Part shown: piece after piece, positions 1-8,535 of the stretch
Layout: each line of letters opens with the position of its first letter
How positions within the stretch are numbered: the first letter of the stretch is position 1
NCBI RefSeq assembly: GCF_038006045.1
Contig: NZ_JBBOUK010000001.1
Span: 1,219,001 to 1,283,000 of the forward strand
Reading direction: 5' to 3'
DNA length: 64,000 nt
From: Exiguobacterium sp. FSL W8-0210
Lineage (GTDB): Bacteria; Bacillota; Bacilli; Exiguobacteriales; Exiguobacteriaceae
Made by a program: the position numbers and the translations under genes
The notes under the pieces: model-generated
Seen by the model: the letters and a program-made list of their open reading frames with translations, nothing else
What the model was told of the DNA's origin: nothing
Databases searched by the model: none

Positions 1-1299
1 ATGATGCTCTTCGCCTTATTCTTCGGGGCAGGAAATCTCATCTTTCCGCCGATGCTCGGACAACTCGCAGGGGAGCATGTCTGGGTCGCCAATGCCGGAT
101 TCCTCGTCACCGGTGTCGGTCTACCATTGCTTGCGATTCTTGCATTCGCGTTTTCAGGGGAACGCGATTTACAAGCGATGGCGTCACGCGTTCATCCTGC
201 GTTCGGAATCGGGTTCTCGGTCATTCTGTATCTTGCGATCGGTCCCTTCTTCGCGATTCCTCGTGCCGGAACGGTCTCGTATGAGATCGGCATCAAGCCT
301 TTCTTCAGTGAATCGACGAGCCACTGGCCGTTGCTCATCTTCACGGTCTTCTTCTACACGGTTGCGTGTCTCTTATCATTGAATCCGACGAAAATCGTCG
401 ATGTCGTCGGGAAAGTCCTGACACCAATTAAGATCACGTTCATTGGTCTGTTGATCGTCGTCGCTGTCCTGCATCCGATCGGAAGTTTTCAGAATCCTTT
501 GAAGACATATCAGTCGAATGCCTTCTTTAACGGTTTCCAGGAAGGATATATGACGCTCGATGCACTTGGTGCCTTCGTCTTCGGGATCATCATCATCGCA
601 GCGATCAAGGAAAAAGGTGTCACATCGAAGCGACAGTTACTGTTGATTTGTACGAAAGCGTCATTGATTGCAGCAGCCTTGCTAGCAATCACGTATTCGG
701 CACTTGCCTTCATGGGTGCGTCAAGTGTCTCTGAGATCGGACAGCTCGCGAACGGCGCAGAGATTTTGTCTGCTGTGTCGGATCATTACTTCGGTGAGTA
801 TGGGGCGATTTTGCTTGGTCTGATGATCACAGTCGCTTGTATGACGACGAGTGTTGGTTTGATCACGGCGTGTGCCGCGTTTTTCACGGCACTCGTCCCA
901 AAAATCTCATACGTCAAATGGACGATTGGTCTATCGGTCTTCAGCGCACTCGTTGCGAACATCGGTCTGAATCAATTACTCGCTGTCTCTAAACCAGTCT
1001 TGATGACGCTTTATCCACTCGCGATCTGTCTGATCTTCTTAACGTTCTTGCATCCACTCTTTAAAGGGAAGCCAGCCGTGTATCAAGGGGCGTTATGGAT
1101 GACGTTCCTCGTCAGCTTGTTTGATGGATTGAAGACAGCAAAAATCAATGTCTCAGCCGTCACGAAAGTGTTTGATGCGGTATTACCGTTTGCTTCTGTC
1201 AGTCTCGGTTGGGTCGTTCCAGCTATCATCGGTGGGATGATCGGAGCGATCGTCGGTAAGAAAAAAGCGGAGACACGATCGTCATCACGTGTGGCTTAA
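1..1299 (+). CDS. brnQ: Branched-chain amino acid transport system II carrier protein, 5' end cut off
   Basis: Membrane carrier for uptake of leucine, isoleucine and valine with a coupling cation (LIVCS family). The visible protein opens with the family's first-helix sequence LFALFFGAGNLIFPP, which normally follows a lead of about a dozen residues, so the true start lies upstream of the window. About twelve hydrophobic segments follow, and 432 residues is nearly the usual full length. The ATG at position 1 is probably an internal Met. The gene ends at a strong terminator (1321-1358), so it is either a single gene or the last of an operon. The family assignment is firm; the exact substrate is inferred. 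Confidence 0.93.
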   Translation: MMLFALFFGAGNLIFPPMLGQLAGEHVWVANAGFLVTGVGLPLLAILAFAFSGERDLQAMASRVHPAFGIGFSVILYLAIGPFFAIPRAGTVSYEIGIKPFFSESTSHWPLLIFTVFFYTVACLLSLNPTKIVDVVGKVLTPIKITFIGLLIVVAVLHPIGSFQNPLKTYQSNAFFNGFQEGYMTLDALGAFVFGIIIIAAIKEKGVTSKRQLLLICTKASLIAAALLAITYSALAFMGASSVSEIGQLANGAEILSAVSDHYFGEYGAILLGLMITVACMTTSVGLITACAAFFTALVPKISYVKWTIGLSVFSALVANIGLNQLLAVSKPVLMTLYPLAICLIFLTFLHPLFKGKPAVYQGALWMTFLVSLFDGLKTAKINVSAVTKVFDAVLPFASVSLGWVVPAIIGGMIGAIVGKKKAETRSSSRVA

Positions 1300-1320
1300 G
1301 TTGTCATGTATAAAGGGAAG

Positions 1321-1358
1321 CGGATTTTTGATCGTATGATCAAAGTCCGTTTTTTTTG
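1321..1358 (+). terminator. Rho-independent terminator after brnQ
   Basis: The arms CGGATTTTTGATC and GATCAAAGTCCG form a hairpin with a GTAT loop, followed by a run of eight T. Confidence 0.85.
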
Positions 1359-1453
1359 TTCACTCGATTGTGGGTTTAAGCATAAGCGGAAACGGCAATT
1401 CCTCTACTGTATATCATTGACCATCGTGTCCCTTACAGAAAGGATGTTGAAAC

Positions 1454-2563
1454 ATGTCAGAACGTGTCTTCATTAGTCCCTCGAAGTATGTCCAAGGAAA
1501 GGATGTCATTGACCGGCTCGGTACATATGTGAGCCCGTTCGGTGAAAAAGCGCTCGTCATCGCGGACGATGTCGTCTGGAAAATCGTAAAGGAACGTGTC
1601 GAGCAGTCGCTGTCCGGCGAAAACGTCAGCATCGAGAAGGCAGACTTTAGTGGTGAAGCCTCACGGCATGAAGTAAAACGAATCGCTGAGCAAGCAAAAG
1701 CAGCGGATGTTCGTTTCGTCATGGGAGTTGGGGGTGGAAAGACGCTCGACACAGCAAAAGCCGTCTCGGATGAGCTGAACGTGTCCGTCGTCATCGTACC
1801 GACCCTTGCTTCGACCGATGCACCGACGAGTGCTCTGTCCGTCATCTATTCCGACGAAGGGATTTTCGAAAGCTATCGTTTCTATAAGAAGAATCCCGAT
1901 CTTGTTCTCGTCGATACGAAACTGATTGCCCAAGCGCCAGCACGTTTCTTTGCGTCCGGAATTGCCGATGCACTCGCGACGTGGGTCGAAGTTCGAAGTG
2001 TCGTCGCCTTTGGTGGACAGACGATGGCGGGAGGACGACCGACAATTGCGGCACAAGCGATTGCCAAACGTTGTGAGGAAGTCTTGTTCGAGCACGGGCG
2101 TCTGGCGTACGAATCCGTTCAGGCACAAGTCGTCACACCAGCACTCGAAGCCGTCGTCGAAGCGAATACCCTGCTAAGTGGGCTCGGCTTTGAAAGTGGG
2201 GGACTAGCAGCGGCGCATGCGATTCATAATGGCTTTACGGCACTTGACGGTGAGATTCACCACCTGACGCATGGAGAAAAGGTCGCCTTTGGTACACTTG
2301 TCCAGTTGGCGCTCGAAGAACATCCACAAGAAGAAATCGAGCGCTATATCGCGCTTTACACGGATCTTGGTTTACCGGTGACACTCGAGGACGTCAAGCT
2401 AAAGGATGCGTCACGTGAAGATATCGTCAAAGTCGGAGAGGCAGCGACTGCTGAAGGTGAGACGATCCACAGCGGATTCAACGTTACGGCGGACGAAGTC
2501 GCAGATGCGATCATCGCAGCCGATCGCTATTCAAAAGCGTATCAAGCAAAACGAAAACAATAA
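1454..2563 (+). CDS. gldA: Glycerol dehydrogenase, NAD-dependent
   Basis: Cytoplasmic iron/zinc-type alcohol dehydrogenase that oxidises glycerol to dihydroxyacetone with NAD. The NAD-binding motif [13 protein letters not shown] lies at about residues 92-104. The metal ligands typical of GldA are visible: Asp in GIADALATW, His in AAHAIHNG and His in [10 protein letters not shown]. At 369 residues it has the family's usual length. The ATG at 1454 follows AGAAAGGATG. It stands alone between two terminators, with no dihydroxyacetone kinase next to it. Family members can also act on other vicinal diols, so the physiological substrate is inferred. Confidence 0.95.
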   Translation: MSERVFISPSKYVQGKDVIDRLGTYVSPFGEKALVIADDVVWKIVKERVEQSLSGENVSIEKADFSGEASRHEVKRIAEQAKAADVRFVMGVGGGKTLDTAKAVSDELNVSVVIVPTLASTDAPTSALSVIYSDEGIFESYRFYKKNPDLVLVDTKLIAQAPARFFASGIADALATWVEVRSVVAFGGQTMAGGRPTIAAQAIAKRCEEVLFEHGRLAYESVQAQVVTPALEAVVEANTLLSGLGFESGGLAAAHAIHNGFTALDGEIHHLTHGEKVAFGTLVQLALEEHPQEEIERYIALYTDLGLPVTLEDVKLKDASREDIVKVGEAATAEGETIHSGFNVTADEVADAIIAADRYSKAYQAKRKQ

Positions 2564-2568
2564 GAAAA

Positions 2569-2605
2569 AATAACCCTTGCCGAGACGGCGAGGGTTATTG
2601 TCATT
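2569..2605. terminator. Bidirectional terminator between gldA and the M23 peptidase gene
   Basis: The arms AATAACCCTTGCCG and CGGCGAGGGTTATT make a near-perfect stem with a very short loop. It sits between two convergent genes and is A-rich on the left and T-rich on the right, so it can serve both strands. Confidence 0.85.
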
Positions 2606-3550
2606 TTACAGATAATCGAGTGGATTGACACTGCTACCAGCAGAAGTTGCGCTGTAGACGTACGATCCTTTATGGAGTTCAAAATGTAAATGTGTTCCGA
2701 AAGCGTTACCTGTCTCGCCAACTGTTCCGATCTTTTGACCTTGCGTGACGGTTTGACCGACCGAGACCGAGCGGCCATTCATATGTGCATACAGACTGAT
2801 GAACGGCGATCCGTTGATCGTATGTGAAACCATGACATAGTTGCCGTACGCGCCTTTGAGCTGAGACGTAATGACTTTACCGCTTGCTGTCGCATAGACT
2901 GGTGTACCTTTTGCTGCACCATAATCGATTCCGTTATGGAATGTGTAACCATAAGCACCACTAGAAGGTCCATAACCTTGCGTGATCGGACCGCTCGTTG
3001 GCGTCGCGAAGTTCTTTGATGTCGACGTTGACGCTTTTGATGCGCCACTGCTATTCGTCAGTGTCAAAACAGCGTATTTCGAGACATAGTCCGCATGGAC
3101 GAATCGTTTATCTCCACCGTATAAGAACTTGATCCAATCGCCTGTACGACCGAGGTAGCGGAACGTTTCGCCCTTATCGACACTTCCGACGACTGTACTG
3201 CTCGTCGAACTGCTGCTACGAACACGAAGGTTGTCGACATTGACTTTAATCTTATAGATACGTGTTACAGAATATTTTTTAACATATATAGAAGAAACAT
3301 AGACTTTTTTTGAACCGTACAGAATTTTCGTCCAGTTGCCTGTCCGTCCGAGATACTTATATGTATCACCTTTTTCAAAGCTCGTGATCGTACCGTATGA
3401 TGTCGAAGGACCCGTTCGAGCACGCAAACCGTCCTCCATGACTTTCACCTTATAGAACGTCGTTGCTGCATCCGCACGTGGGATGGCAAACGAAGCAAAA
3501 CTTGCCACAGCGATGGCTGTCGCTGAAACACCTTTCCAAAAACCATGCAT
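2606..3550 (-). CDS. Secreted peptidoglycan endopeptidase, two SH3b domains plus M23
   Basis: Predicted secreted cell-wall hydrolase. Residues 1-29 form a signal peptide ending ADA-A. Two bacterial SH3 domains follow (about 32-95 and 97-160), each carrying the repeat pattern LRxRxxPS..YLGRTGxWxK, then a Ser/Thr-rich linker and an M23 (LytM-type) peptidase domain from about residue 185. The zinc and catalytic motifs HNGIDYG and HLHFELH are intact. The ATG at 3550 follows AGGAGG at good spacing. The neighbouring gene at 3807-4547 is a shorter paralogue with one SH3b domain, so the pair arose by tandem duplication. A role in wall turnover is the family role; the bond cut is not shown by the sequence. 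Confidence 0.93.
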   Translation of the reverse strand: MHGFWKGVSATAIAVASFASFAIPRADAATTFYKVKVMEDGLRARTGPSTSYGTITSFEKGDTYKYLGRTGNWTKILYGSKKVYVSSIYVKKYSVTRIYKIKVNVDNLRVRSSSSTSSTVVGSVDKGETFRYLGRTGDWIKFLYGGDKRFVHADYVSKYAVLTLTNSSGASKASTSTSKNFATPTSGPITQGYGPSSGAYGYTFHNGIDYGAAKGTPVYATASGKVITSQLKGAYGNYVMVSHTINGSPFISLYAHMNGRSVSVGQTVTQGQKIGTVGETGNAFGTHLHFELHKGSYVYSATSAGSSVNPLDYL

Positions 3551-3764
3551 GATTCATTCCTCCTGAATATGTAATCTGTGTGACTAAACCGTTATGTAAA
3601 TTTCATAGACGAGTATAACATTTACGAAAATGTTTAAATGTTACATTCACATTTCGATATTATTTCAATAAATTATATTTAAAGACATTAATTTTGTTTG
3701 TTTTCCATTTATCCATAAATTCCTTTGACAAGATTGGATGGAATTGGATATGATGAAATGTCCA

Positions 3765-3800
3765 TTAAAAATAAGAAAGGTACCCCGGTTGAGGTACCTT
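3765..3800 (-). terminator. Terminator for the second M23 gene
   Basis: The perfect arms AAGGTACC and GGTACCTT lie at 3777-3800. Read on the minus strand, the hairpin is followed by TTTCTTATTTTTA. It separates the two tandem peptidase genes, so each is its own transcription unit. Confidence 0.75.
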
Positions 3801-3806
3801 AAATGC

Positions 3807-4547
3807 TTATAAAAAGGCGAGTGGATTGATGCTGTTTGCTGCAGAAGTACCGCTATAGACATAGTTACCGCGATGGATTTCGAAGTGAAGATGAGCACCT
3901 GTCGAGTTTCCTGTACTGCCGACTGCACCGATCGTTGCGCCTTTCGGGATCGTTTGACCGACGAAGACAGAGCGTTTGCTTAAGTGAGCGTATACCGTTG
4001 TGTACGAAATACCGTGCACTTTATGTTTGACCATGACATGGTTTCCATATGCTCCTTGGTAAGACGATGTGACAACTTTACCTGCCGCTGCTGCATGAAC
4101 GGGCGTTCCGATTGGTGCACCAAAGTCGACGCCGTTATGGAACGTGTAGCCGAAGATGCCGCTAGTTTTTCCATAACCTTGTGTTACTGGACCGCTTGTC
4201 GGACGCGAGAAGCCATTTGATGAAGTCGAGAATGAGGCTTTCTTCGCTGTATGACCAGAAACGCGATATTTTTTCACATAACCTGAGTAGACGTAACGCT
4301 TATGTCCTTTATGAAGAATTTTTGTCCAGTTTCCGCGATGACCCAAGTATTTGAAAGTCTGTCCCGAATTGACGCCGTCGACGATCCGGTATTTAAGAGA
4401 TGGGCCAGTACGAACGCGAAGTCCGTCTGCTTTGATTTTTACTTTGTACGTAGATTTCGTAGCTGCGTCAACCTTACCTGTACCCGTAGCTGCAAAACCT
4501 GAAACAACGAGCGCGCTCATTGCAAGTGTCGTGATTGTTCTTTTCAT
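3807..4547 (-). CDS. Secreted peptidoglycan endopeptidase, one SH3b domain plus M23
   Basis: Secreted wall hydrolase paralogous to the 2606-3550 product. It has a signal peptide over residues 1-28 ending VDA-A, one SH3b domain (about 31-95, with LRVRTGPS and YLGHRGNWTKIL) and an M23 peptidase domain from about residue 115. The metal motifs HNGVDFG and HLHFEIH are intact. It is very basic and rich in Lys and His, which fits binding to anionic cell wall. The ATG at 4547 follows AAGGAGG. Loss or gain of one SH3b unit is the main difference between the two copies. The upstream 316 bases to 4863 are AT-rich and hold only promoter-like sequence for both directions. Confidence 0.92.
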   Translation of the reverse strand: MKRTITTLAMSALVVSGFAATGTGKVDAATKSTYKVKIKADGLRVRTGPSLKYRIVDGVNSGQTFKYLGHRGNWTKILHKGHKRYVYSGYVKKYRVSGHTAKKASFSTSSNGFSRPTSGPVTQGYGKTSGIFGYTFHNGVDFGAPIGTPVHAAAAGKVVTSSYQGAYGNHVMVKHKVHGISYTTVYAHLSKRSVFVGQTIPKGATIGAVGSTGNSTGAHLHFEIHRGNYVYSGTSAANSINPLAFL

Positions 4548-4863
4548 GAATGTTCCTCCTTGATGTAAATCGAGATCTTGTCGGAAATGACATGTATATA
4601 GAATGTGTGTGGTGTAAAATGTGGTGAATTGAAGTAGATGATGCTGTCGTCATTTGACTAACGAGAGTATAGCATTGAAAAGTCAGACGTTTGTATTTCA
4701 ATTCGATTGCTTAGATATATTTTAATAACAATTCTTGTAATTTTGAATACATATTCAATTTCAGAATCCCTTAAAATCAAGATGAATCAGTGTTACAACG
4801 AGATGAATTTGATGACAAAACGCAATCGTGGGAAATGATGAGAAAGTATGGGGGTCTAATAAG

Positions 4864-5343
4864 ATGAGAGTAGGTAATGAGATGGATTTGACGTTTGCAG
4901 TAAATCAAAAAAAGCTTAACATTCGCGCAGTGGCGCTGTTGATTCAAGATGGACATCTTTTGATCCATCGGCAAGGAGAAGATGATTTTTGGTCATTACC
5001 GGGAGGACGGGTACAATTTGGTGAAAGTGGTGCCAAAGCGATTGAACGTGAATTATTAGAAGAATTAGGACAGTCAATCGAGCCACCGGTCTTTCGTTTC
5101 CTGCATGAAAATTTCTTTAATTATGCAGACCATCAGTTTCATGAACTGGGGATGTTTTATGAAGTGATATGTCGAGAACCACTACCACTTTCAACGGAAG
5201 ACTTCTATGGTCCCGAAGGTGAAGAATTGACGTACCGGTTCGTTCCGTTCGATAAACTGGATCAGTATACATTGTATCCAAGCGAACTATCAAACATGCT
5301 CCAAACGAATGTATTCCCAACACTGTTGACGAATGACATCTGA
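4864..5343 (+). CDS. Nudix hydrolase
   Basis: Cytoplasmic pyrophosphohydrolase of the Nudix superfamily. The complete Nudix box G-x5-E-x7-RE-LLEE-LG is present within GGRVQFGESGAKAIERELLE (about residues 44-66), giving the metal-binding Glu residues. The short N-terminal part and the substrate loop resemble members annotated as ADP-ribose or nucleoside diphosphate derivative hydrolases, but the substrate cannot be told. An in-frame GTG at 4828 would add 12 residues. I prefer the ATG at 4864 because GGGGGT lies about 9 bases upstream; an ATG at 4882 is also possible. It stands alone, with the stress-type dehydrogenase gene next downstream behind its own promoter. Confidence 0.88.
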   Translation: MRVGNEMDLTFAVNQKKLNIRAVALLIQDGHLLIHRQGEDDFWSLPGGRVQFGESGAKAIERELLEELGQSIEPPVFRFLHENFFNYADHQFHELGMFYEVICREPLPLSTEDFYGPEGEELTYRFVPFDKLDQYTLYPSELSNMLQTNVFPTLLTNDI

Positions 5344-5358
5344 CTTTTCCGGAAAAAC

Positions 5359-5383
5359 GTTTATAGATGTATCGCAAGGGAAT
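5359..5383 (+). promoter_or_regulatory. Candidate sigma-B promoter
   Basis: GTTTAT, a spacer of 13 bases and GGGAAT match the general-stress SigB pattern (GTTTaa, 12-15 bases, GGGtAt). It lies about 48 bases upstream of the dehydrogenase start. Homologues of that gene in Bacillus belong to the SigB regulon as I recall, which supports the reading. SigB itself is not in this window. Confidence 0.65.
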
Positions 5384-5430
5384 GGTTAATCATGTAATTC
5401 ATTCCACAATGATAAGGGAGCTGATCGTTC

Positions 5431-6306
5431 ATGAGAGAAGAGCAGTTCGAAGCGATGCATCAAGAAGCACGAGGGCAGACGCAGGAACAACAACCCGGTG
5501 TCGAGTACGCCATGAAACCAGAACCGATTTACGATGATCCGGACTATGTCGGTTCAGGAAAACTGACGGGGAAGGTCGCGCTGATCACGGGCGGGGATAG
5601 TGGAATCGGTCGTGCCGTTGCTGTCGCTTATGCGAAAGAAGGGGCAAATGTCGCGATCGTTTACTTAAATGAGGGGAAAGACGCGGAAAAGACGAAATCG
5701 TTGATTGAAGGCTACGGGGTCAAAGCCTTAAAAATCGCAAAAGATGTCAGTCAACCGGAAAATGCACAAGAGATCATCGATACGGTCATTGCAGAATTCG
5801 GTCAATTGAACATTGTCGTCAATAATGCAGGGAAACAATTCCCGCAGGATGATTTTCTTTCGATTACACCAGATCAATTGAAGGAAACGTTCGAGACGAA
5901 TGTCTTTTCGATGTTCTATTTGATTCAAGCGGCGCTTCCGCATCTGCATAAAGAAGATACAATCATCAATACCTCATCGGTGACGGCTTATCGTGGAGCG
6001 CCGACGTTGATCGATTACTCGGCGACAAAAGGGGCAATTACGACATTGACGCGCTCACTCGCCTCTAGCTTGATCGAGAAGGGAATCCGCGTTAATGCGG
6101 TCGCACCCGGTCCGATCTGGACGCCACTCATTCCGGCGACGTTCTCGAAGGAGAAAGTCGAGTCGCATGGGGAAGACACATTAATGAAACGCCGGGGACA
6201 ACCGTCGGAAAATGCACCTGCTTATGTCTATCTGGCTTCTCGCGATTCAAGTTACATCACGGGTCAGACGATTCATATCAATGGCGGCGATTACATCACG
6301 TCTTAA
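5431..6306 (+). CDS. Short-chain dehydrogenase/reductase, general-stress type
   Basis: Classical SDR oxidoreductase with an N-terminal extension of about 40 residues, as in the Bacillus YdaD/YhdF/YhxC group. The cofactor motif TGGDSGIG begins near residue 53, NNAG near 132, and the catalytic set is Ser in NTSS, then YSATK. The Asn of the tetrad and the C-terminal INGGDY are also present. The length of 291 residues fits the group. The ATG at 5431 follows AAGGGAGC. The SigB-like promoter upstream and the tiny acidic gene 13 bases downstream suggest a two-gene stress operon. The physiological substrate is unknown; glucose dehydrogenase activity is often assigned to this group by similarity only. 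Confidence 0.9.
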   Translation: MREEQFEAMHQEARGQTQEQQPGVEYAMKPEPIYDDPDYVGSGKLTGKVALITGGDSGIGRAVAVAYAKEGANVAIVYLNEGKDAEKTKSLIEGYGVKALKIAKDVSQPENAQEIIDTVIAEFGQLNIVVNNAGKQFPQDDFLSITPDQLKETFETNVFSMFYLIQAALPHLHKEDTIINTSSVTAYRGAPTLIDYSATKGAITTLTRSLASSLIEKGIRVNAVAPGPIWTPLIPATFSKEKVESHGEDTLMKRRGQPSENAPAYVYLASRDSSYITGQTIHINGGDYITS

Positions 6307-6319
6307 GGGGGAGATCAAG

Positions 6320-6508
6320 ATGAAGAAAAATCCGAATGAAGTGCCAGAACGCGAACCGGATCATCAACCGGACGAGATACCGCAGACACCACCAAGTGAG
6401 GTGCCAGATGCGCCACAGGAAGACCCGGTCCGTCAGCCGGAACCGGATACGTTCCCAGAACCAACCGAGATTCCCGATACACCAGAGGAAGATCCGAATC
6501 CCTATTAA
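6320..6508 (+). CDS. Small acidic Pro/Glu/Asp-rich protein
   Basis: A 62-residue protein made almost entirely of Pro, Glu, Asp, Gln and a few Thr, built on loose repeats of the type (E/D)xPxxP, for example PDEIPQTP, SEVPDAP and TEIPDTP. It should be intrinsically disordered. No signal peptide or hydrophobic segment is visible. The ATG at 6320 follows TAAGGGGGA, and the stop of the dehydrogenase is only 13 bases upstream, so the two genes share a transcript that ends at the terminator at 6521-6552. I do not recognise a family. Co-transcription from the SigB-like promoter suggests a stress-related role, which is inference. Confidence 0.75.
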   Translation: MKKNPNEVPEREPDHQPDEIPQTPPSEVPDAPQEDPVRQPEPDTFPEPTEIPDTPEEDPNPY

Positions 6509-6520
6509 TCAATTCATCGA

Positions 6521-6552
6521 AGCCGTCATCCAATGCAGGATGGCGGTTTTTG
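6521..6552 (+). terminator. Terminator of the dehydrogenase operon
   Basis: CCGTCATCC and GGATGGCGG pair, with one G-T wobble, around an AATGCA loop, followed by TTTTT. Confidence 0.8.
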
Positions 6553-6575
6553 CGTGACTAATCAAAAAAACTATC

Positions 6576-6605
6576 TTGACAGTCAAACTGTATGGTGAGT
6601 ATGAT
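6576..6605 (+). promoter_or_regulatory. Sigma-A promoter of the GntR-ABC operon
   Basis: A perfect TTGACA box, an 18-base spacer and TATGAT. It is followed by an inverted repeat at 6618-6637 and the GntR gene. Confidence 0.7.
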
Positions 6606-6617
6606 ACAGAAGAGAAG

Positions 6618-6637
6618 TGTATTATTGTTTTAATACA
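6618..6637. promoter_or_regulatory. Perfect inverted repeat, candidate operator for the GntR regulator
   Basis: The arms TGTATTA and TAATACA are exact reverse complements separated by TTGTTT. The repeat lies just downstream of the promoter's -10 box and 26 bases before the GntR gene, the usual place for an autorepressor site. Binding by the adjacent regulator is inferred. Confidence 0.6.
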
Positions 6638-6662
6638 TTATACAGGAAAGGGAGGTCTACCG

Positions 6663-7043
6663 ATGCAGTTCGACCAAAGAAGTCCGGTGTACCTGCAGGT
6701 CGTCCGTTGGTTCAAACAACGAATCGCGACCGAGGAATTGCAAAGCGGGCAAGAGATCCCGTCCCGCCGCGAAATCGCCGCACAGCTCGGAATTAATCCG
6801 AATACCGCACAAAAAGCATATAAAGAGATGGAGGAGCAGCAATTGATTACGACAGAACGGAATGTCCCGAGTAAGATTACACGCGATCCACAAGTTGTCC
6901 AAAAAGTACGTGCTGAGATGCTGGAAGAAGCCGTCTCTGAATTCATCGATGCCGTCAAAGCGATTCAAATCCCACTCGATGAGGTCGTCTCGAAGATCGA
7001 GACGGTGTATCAGGAAACGGAACGGAGGCAGATCGATGCTTGA
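6663..7043 (+). CDS. GntR-family transcriptional regulator, YtrA type
   Basis: DNA-binding repressor of the short YtrA subfamily. The N-terminal winged helix-turn-helix (residues 1-70) carries the family pattern PVYLQVV, IPSRREIAAQLGINPNTAQKAY and ERN. The remaining 50-odd residues form only a short dimerisation tail, not an effector domain. The start at 6663 follows AAAGGGAGG. The frame is open back to 6576, but that stretch contains the promoter. The stop overlaps the start of the ABC ATPase gene by 8 bases, so regulator and transporter are translationally coupled. YtrA-type regulators usually repress their own ABC operon; the inverted repeat at 6618-6637 is the probable operator. Confidence 0.92.
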   Translation: MQFDQRSPVYLQVVRWFKQRIATEELQSGQEIPSRREIAAQLGINPNTAQKAYKEMEEQQLITTERNVPSKITRDPQVVQKVRAEMLEEAVSEFIDAVKAIQIPLDEVVSKIETVYQETERRQIDA

Positions 7044-7713
7044 AGTCCATGGCTTACAAAAGAAATACGGAAAAAAACCGGTTCTTCAAGGAGTCTCGTT
7101 CTCGGTTCCGATGGATCAACTAACGTGTCTGATCGGTTTGAACGGTGAGGGGAAATCAACGATCCTGAAGGCAATCGCAGGTCTCGTCCCAGTCAACGCG
7201 GGAACAGTTCTCGTCGATGGTGAGATCAATCGAAATAAGATCGCCTTCGTTCCAGATATTCAGACGATGCCCGGTTACATGACGGTCGGTGACGCGCTGA
7301 CATATATGGCGGATTATTATTCCGATTGGAACCAGGAGACTGCGAATGAATTGATGCGAATTTTCCAGCTACTTTCAACAGATAAGATTACCGACTTATC
7401 AAAAGGAAACCAGGCGAAGGTCAGCTTAATTCTTGGATTTGCTCTCGATCGTCCGTACTTATTACTCGACGAACCGTTCGCCGGAATTGATTTGTTTACG
7501 AAAGAACAGATTGCAGGATTATTCTCAAGCCACTTCATGGAAGGGCGCGGTATCCTGATGACGACACACGAAATTCAGGAAATCGAGCATTTGATCGACC
7601 GGGTCGTCTTCTTACAGGACGGTCGAATCATCGATGAACATGAGACAGAAGAGATGCGAGAACTGTACGGGAAGTCGGTTCAGGACCGGATGCGGGAGGT
7701 CTATCAGCGATGA
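7036..7713 (+). CDS. ABC transporter ATP-binding protein
   Basis: Cytoplasmic ATPase subunit of 225 residues. The Walker A motif GLNGEGKST is near residue 35, Walker B is YLLLDEP, and the switch His lies in TTHEIQE. The signature motif reads LSKGNQAK, a divergent form often seen in the YtrB/BcrA-like subset that pairs with GntR regulators. The ATG at 7036 overlaps the GntR gene by 8 bases and the stop overlaps the next gene by 4. The partner is the membrane protein at 7710-8525. The substrate is unknown; relatives act in antibiotic or envelope-stress resistance or in acetoin use, and nothing here decides between these. Confidence 0.93.
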   Translation: MLEVHGLQKKYGKKPVLQGVSFSVPMDQLTCLIGLNGEGKSTILKAIAGLVPVNAGTVLVDGEINRNKIAFVPDIQTMPGYMTVGDALTYMADYYSDWNQETANELMRIFQLLSTDKITDLSKGNQAKVSLILGFALDRPYLLLDEPFAGIDLFTKEQIAGLFSSHFMEGRGILMTTHEIQEIEHLIDRVVFLQDGRIIDEHETEEMRELYGKSVQDRMREVYQR

Positions 7714-8525
7714 AACAATACATACAATTGACGAATGAAGAGATTAAGCGGAGTTTTAAGGTATATGTAATTGCGGTCCTTGTGATGGCAGCGATTGAGT
7801 TAGCATCCATTGTTGCGCAAGTCATGTACCACGAGCGGAAAGTCGAGAATTTCATGGAAAATAATCGTGCGACATTATCAGAGGCACTTCAACAAATCGG
7901 AAAGCTAGATTATGCAGATACGACATCTTTTTTCGTATTTATGACTTTGATAGGAATTGTATTCGTTGTGATTTACGCATTTCAAATTTGGTATCGTGAT
8001 TGGCTTGGGGAAACAAAATACATCTATCGACTATTAATGCTTCCAGGGCGAAGATATAGCATTTTCTTTTCAAAATTAACTGCTGTATTTCTGGTCATGA
8101 TTAGCTTTATTGGTTTGCAATGGTGTTTTCTTAAGGCTGGATCTTATTTATTTGATTGGTCAATCCAAGCGGAGTATCAAAAAAGTTCTAATACGAATAT
8201 ATTCAGTAGTTCATTGGAAGAATTTTATACGACGAATTTAACTAATATGATTTTTATCATCCTTATTTCTACAATGATTGTCTGTTTAATCTTTTTGCTC
8301 GTTTTGTTGGAGCGGTCACATCGAAAAGTAAAAGGATTGATTCGAGTCGCGATTGAAACGACAATTTTTGTATCGTATGCGTTCGTCTGTATTTATTTTT
8401 TGGATCAAACACATTTATTACTAAGTTCAGAAAAAGACGCTTTATTCATCGGGTTTGTCTTTGTCTACATGATTTATGCTTGTTGGAGAAGTTTGCGACT
8501 TCTGAAATGGAAAATCTCGGTCTAA
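7710..8525 (+). CDS. Integral membrane protein, probable ABC permease
   Basis: A 271-residue protein with about six hydrophobic segments (near residues 15-35, 70-92, 115-135, 180-205, 215-235 and 245-262). The ATG overlaps the ATPase stop by 4 bases, so it is most likely the transmembrane subunit of that exporter. The stretch WYRDWLGETKYIYRLLMLPGRR between the second and third segments looks like the coupling helix of ABC-2 permeases. Sequence similarity to any named family is weak to my eye. The DNA turns clearly more AT-rich from about 7720 on, unlike the ATPase gene before it. Confidence 0.8.
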   Translation: MKQYIQLTNEEIKRSFKVYVIAVLVMAAIELASIVAQVMYHERKVENFMENNRATLSEALQQIGKLDYADTTSFFVFMTLIGIVFVVIYAFQIWYRDWLGETKYIYRLLMLPGRRYSIFFSKLTAVFLVMISFIGLQWCFLKAGSYLFDWSIQAEYQKSSNTNIFSSSLEEFYTTNLTNMIFIILISTMIVCLIFLLVLLERSHRKVKGLIRVAIETTIFVSYAFVCIYFLDQTHLLLSSEKDALFIGFVFVYMIYACWRSLRLLKWKISV

Positions 8526-8535
8526 GGGGGATAAT

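Noticed and set aside
77-382. Open frame of 101 codons inside brnQ
   Set aside because: It overlaps the clearly coding brnQ frame, has no ribosome site and its composition is that of an out-of-frame shadow.
1661-2128. 155-codon minus-strand frame inside gldA
   Set aside because: It lies wholly within gldA, whose motifs are intact, and has no start signal or family features.
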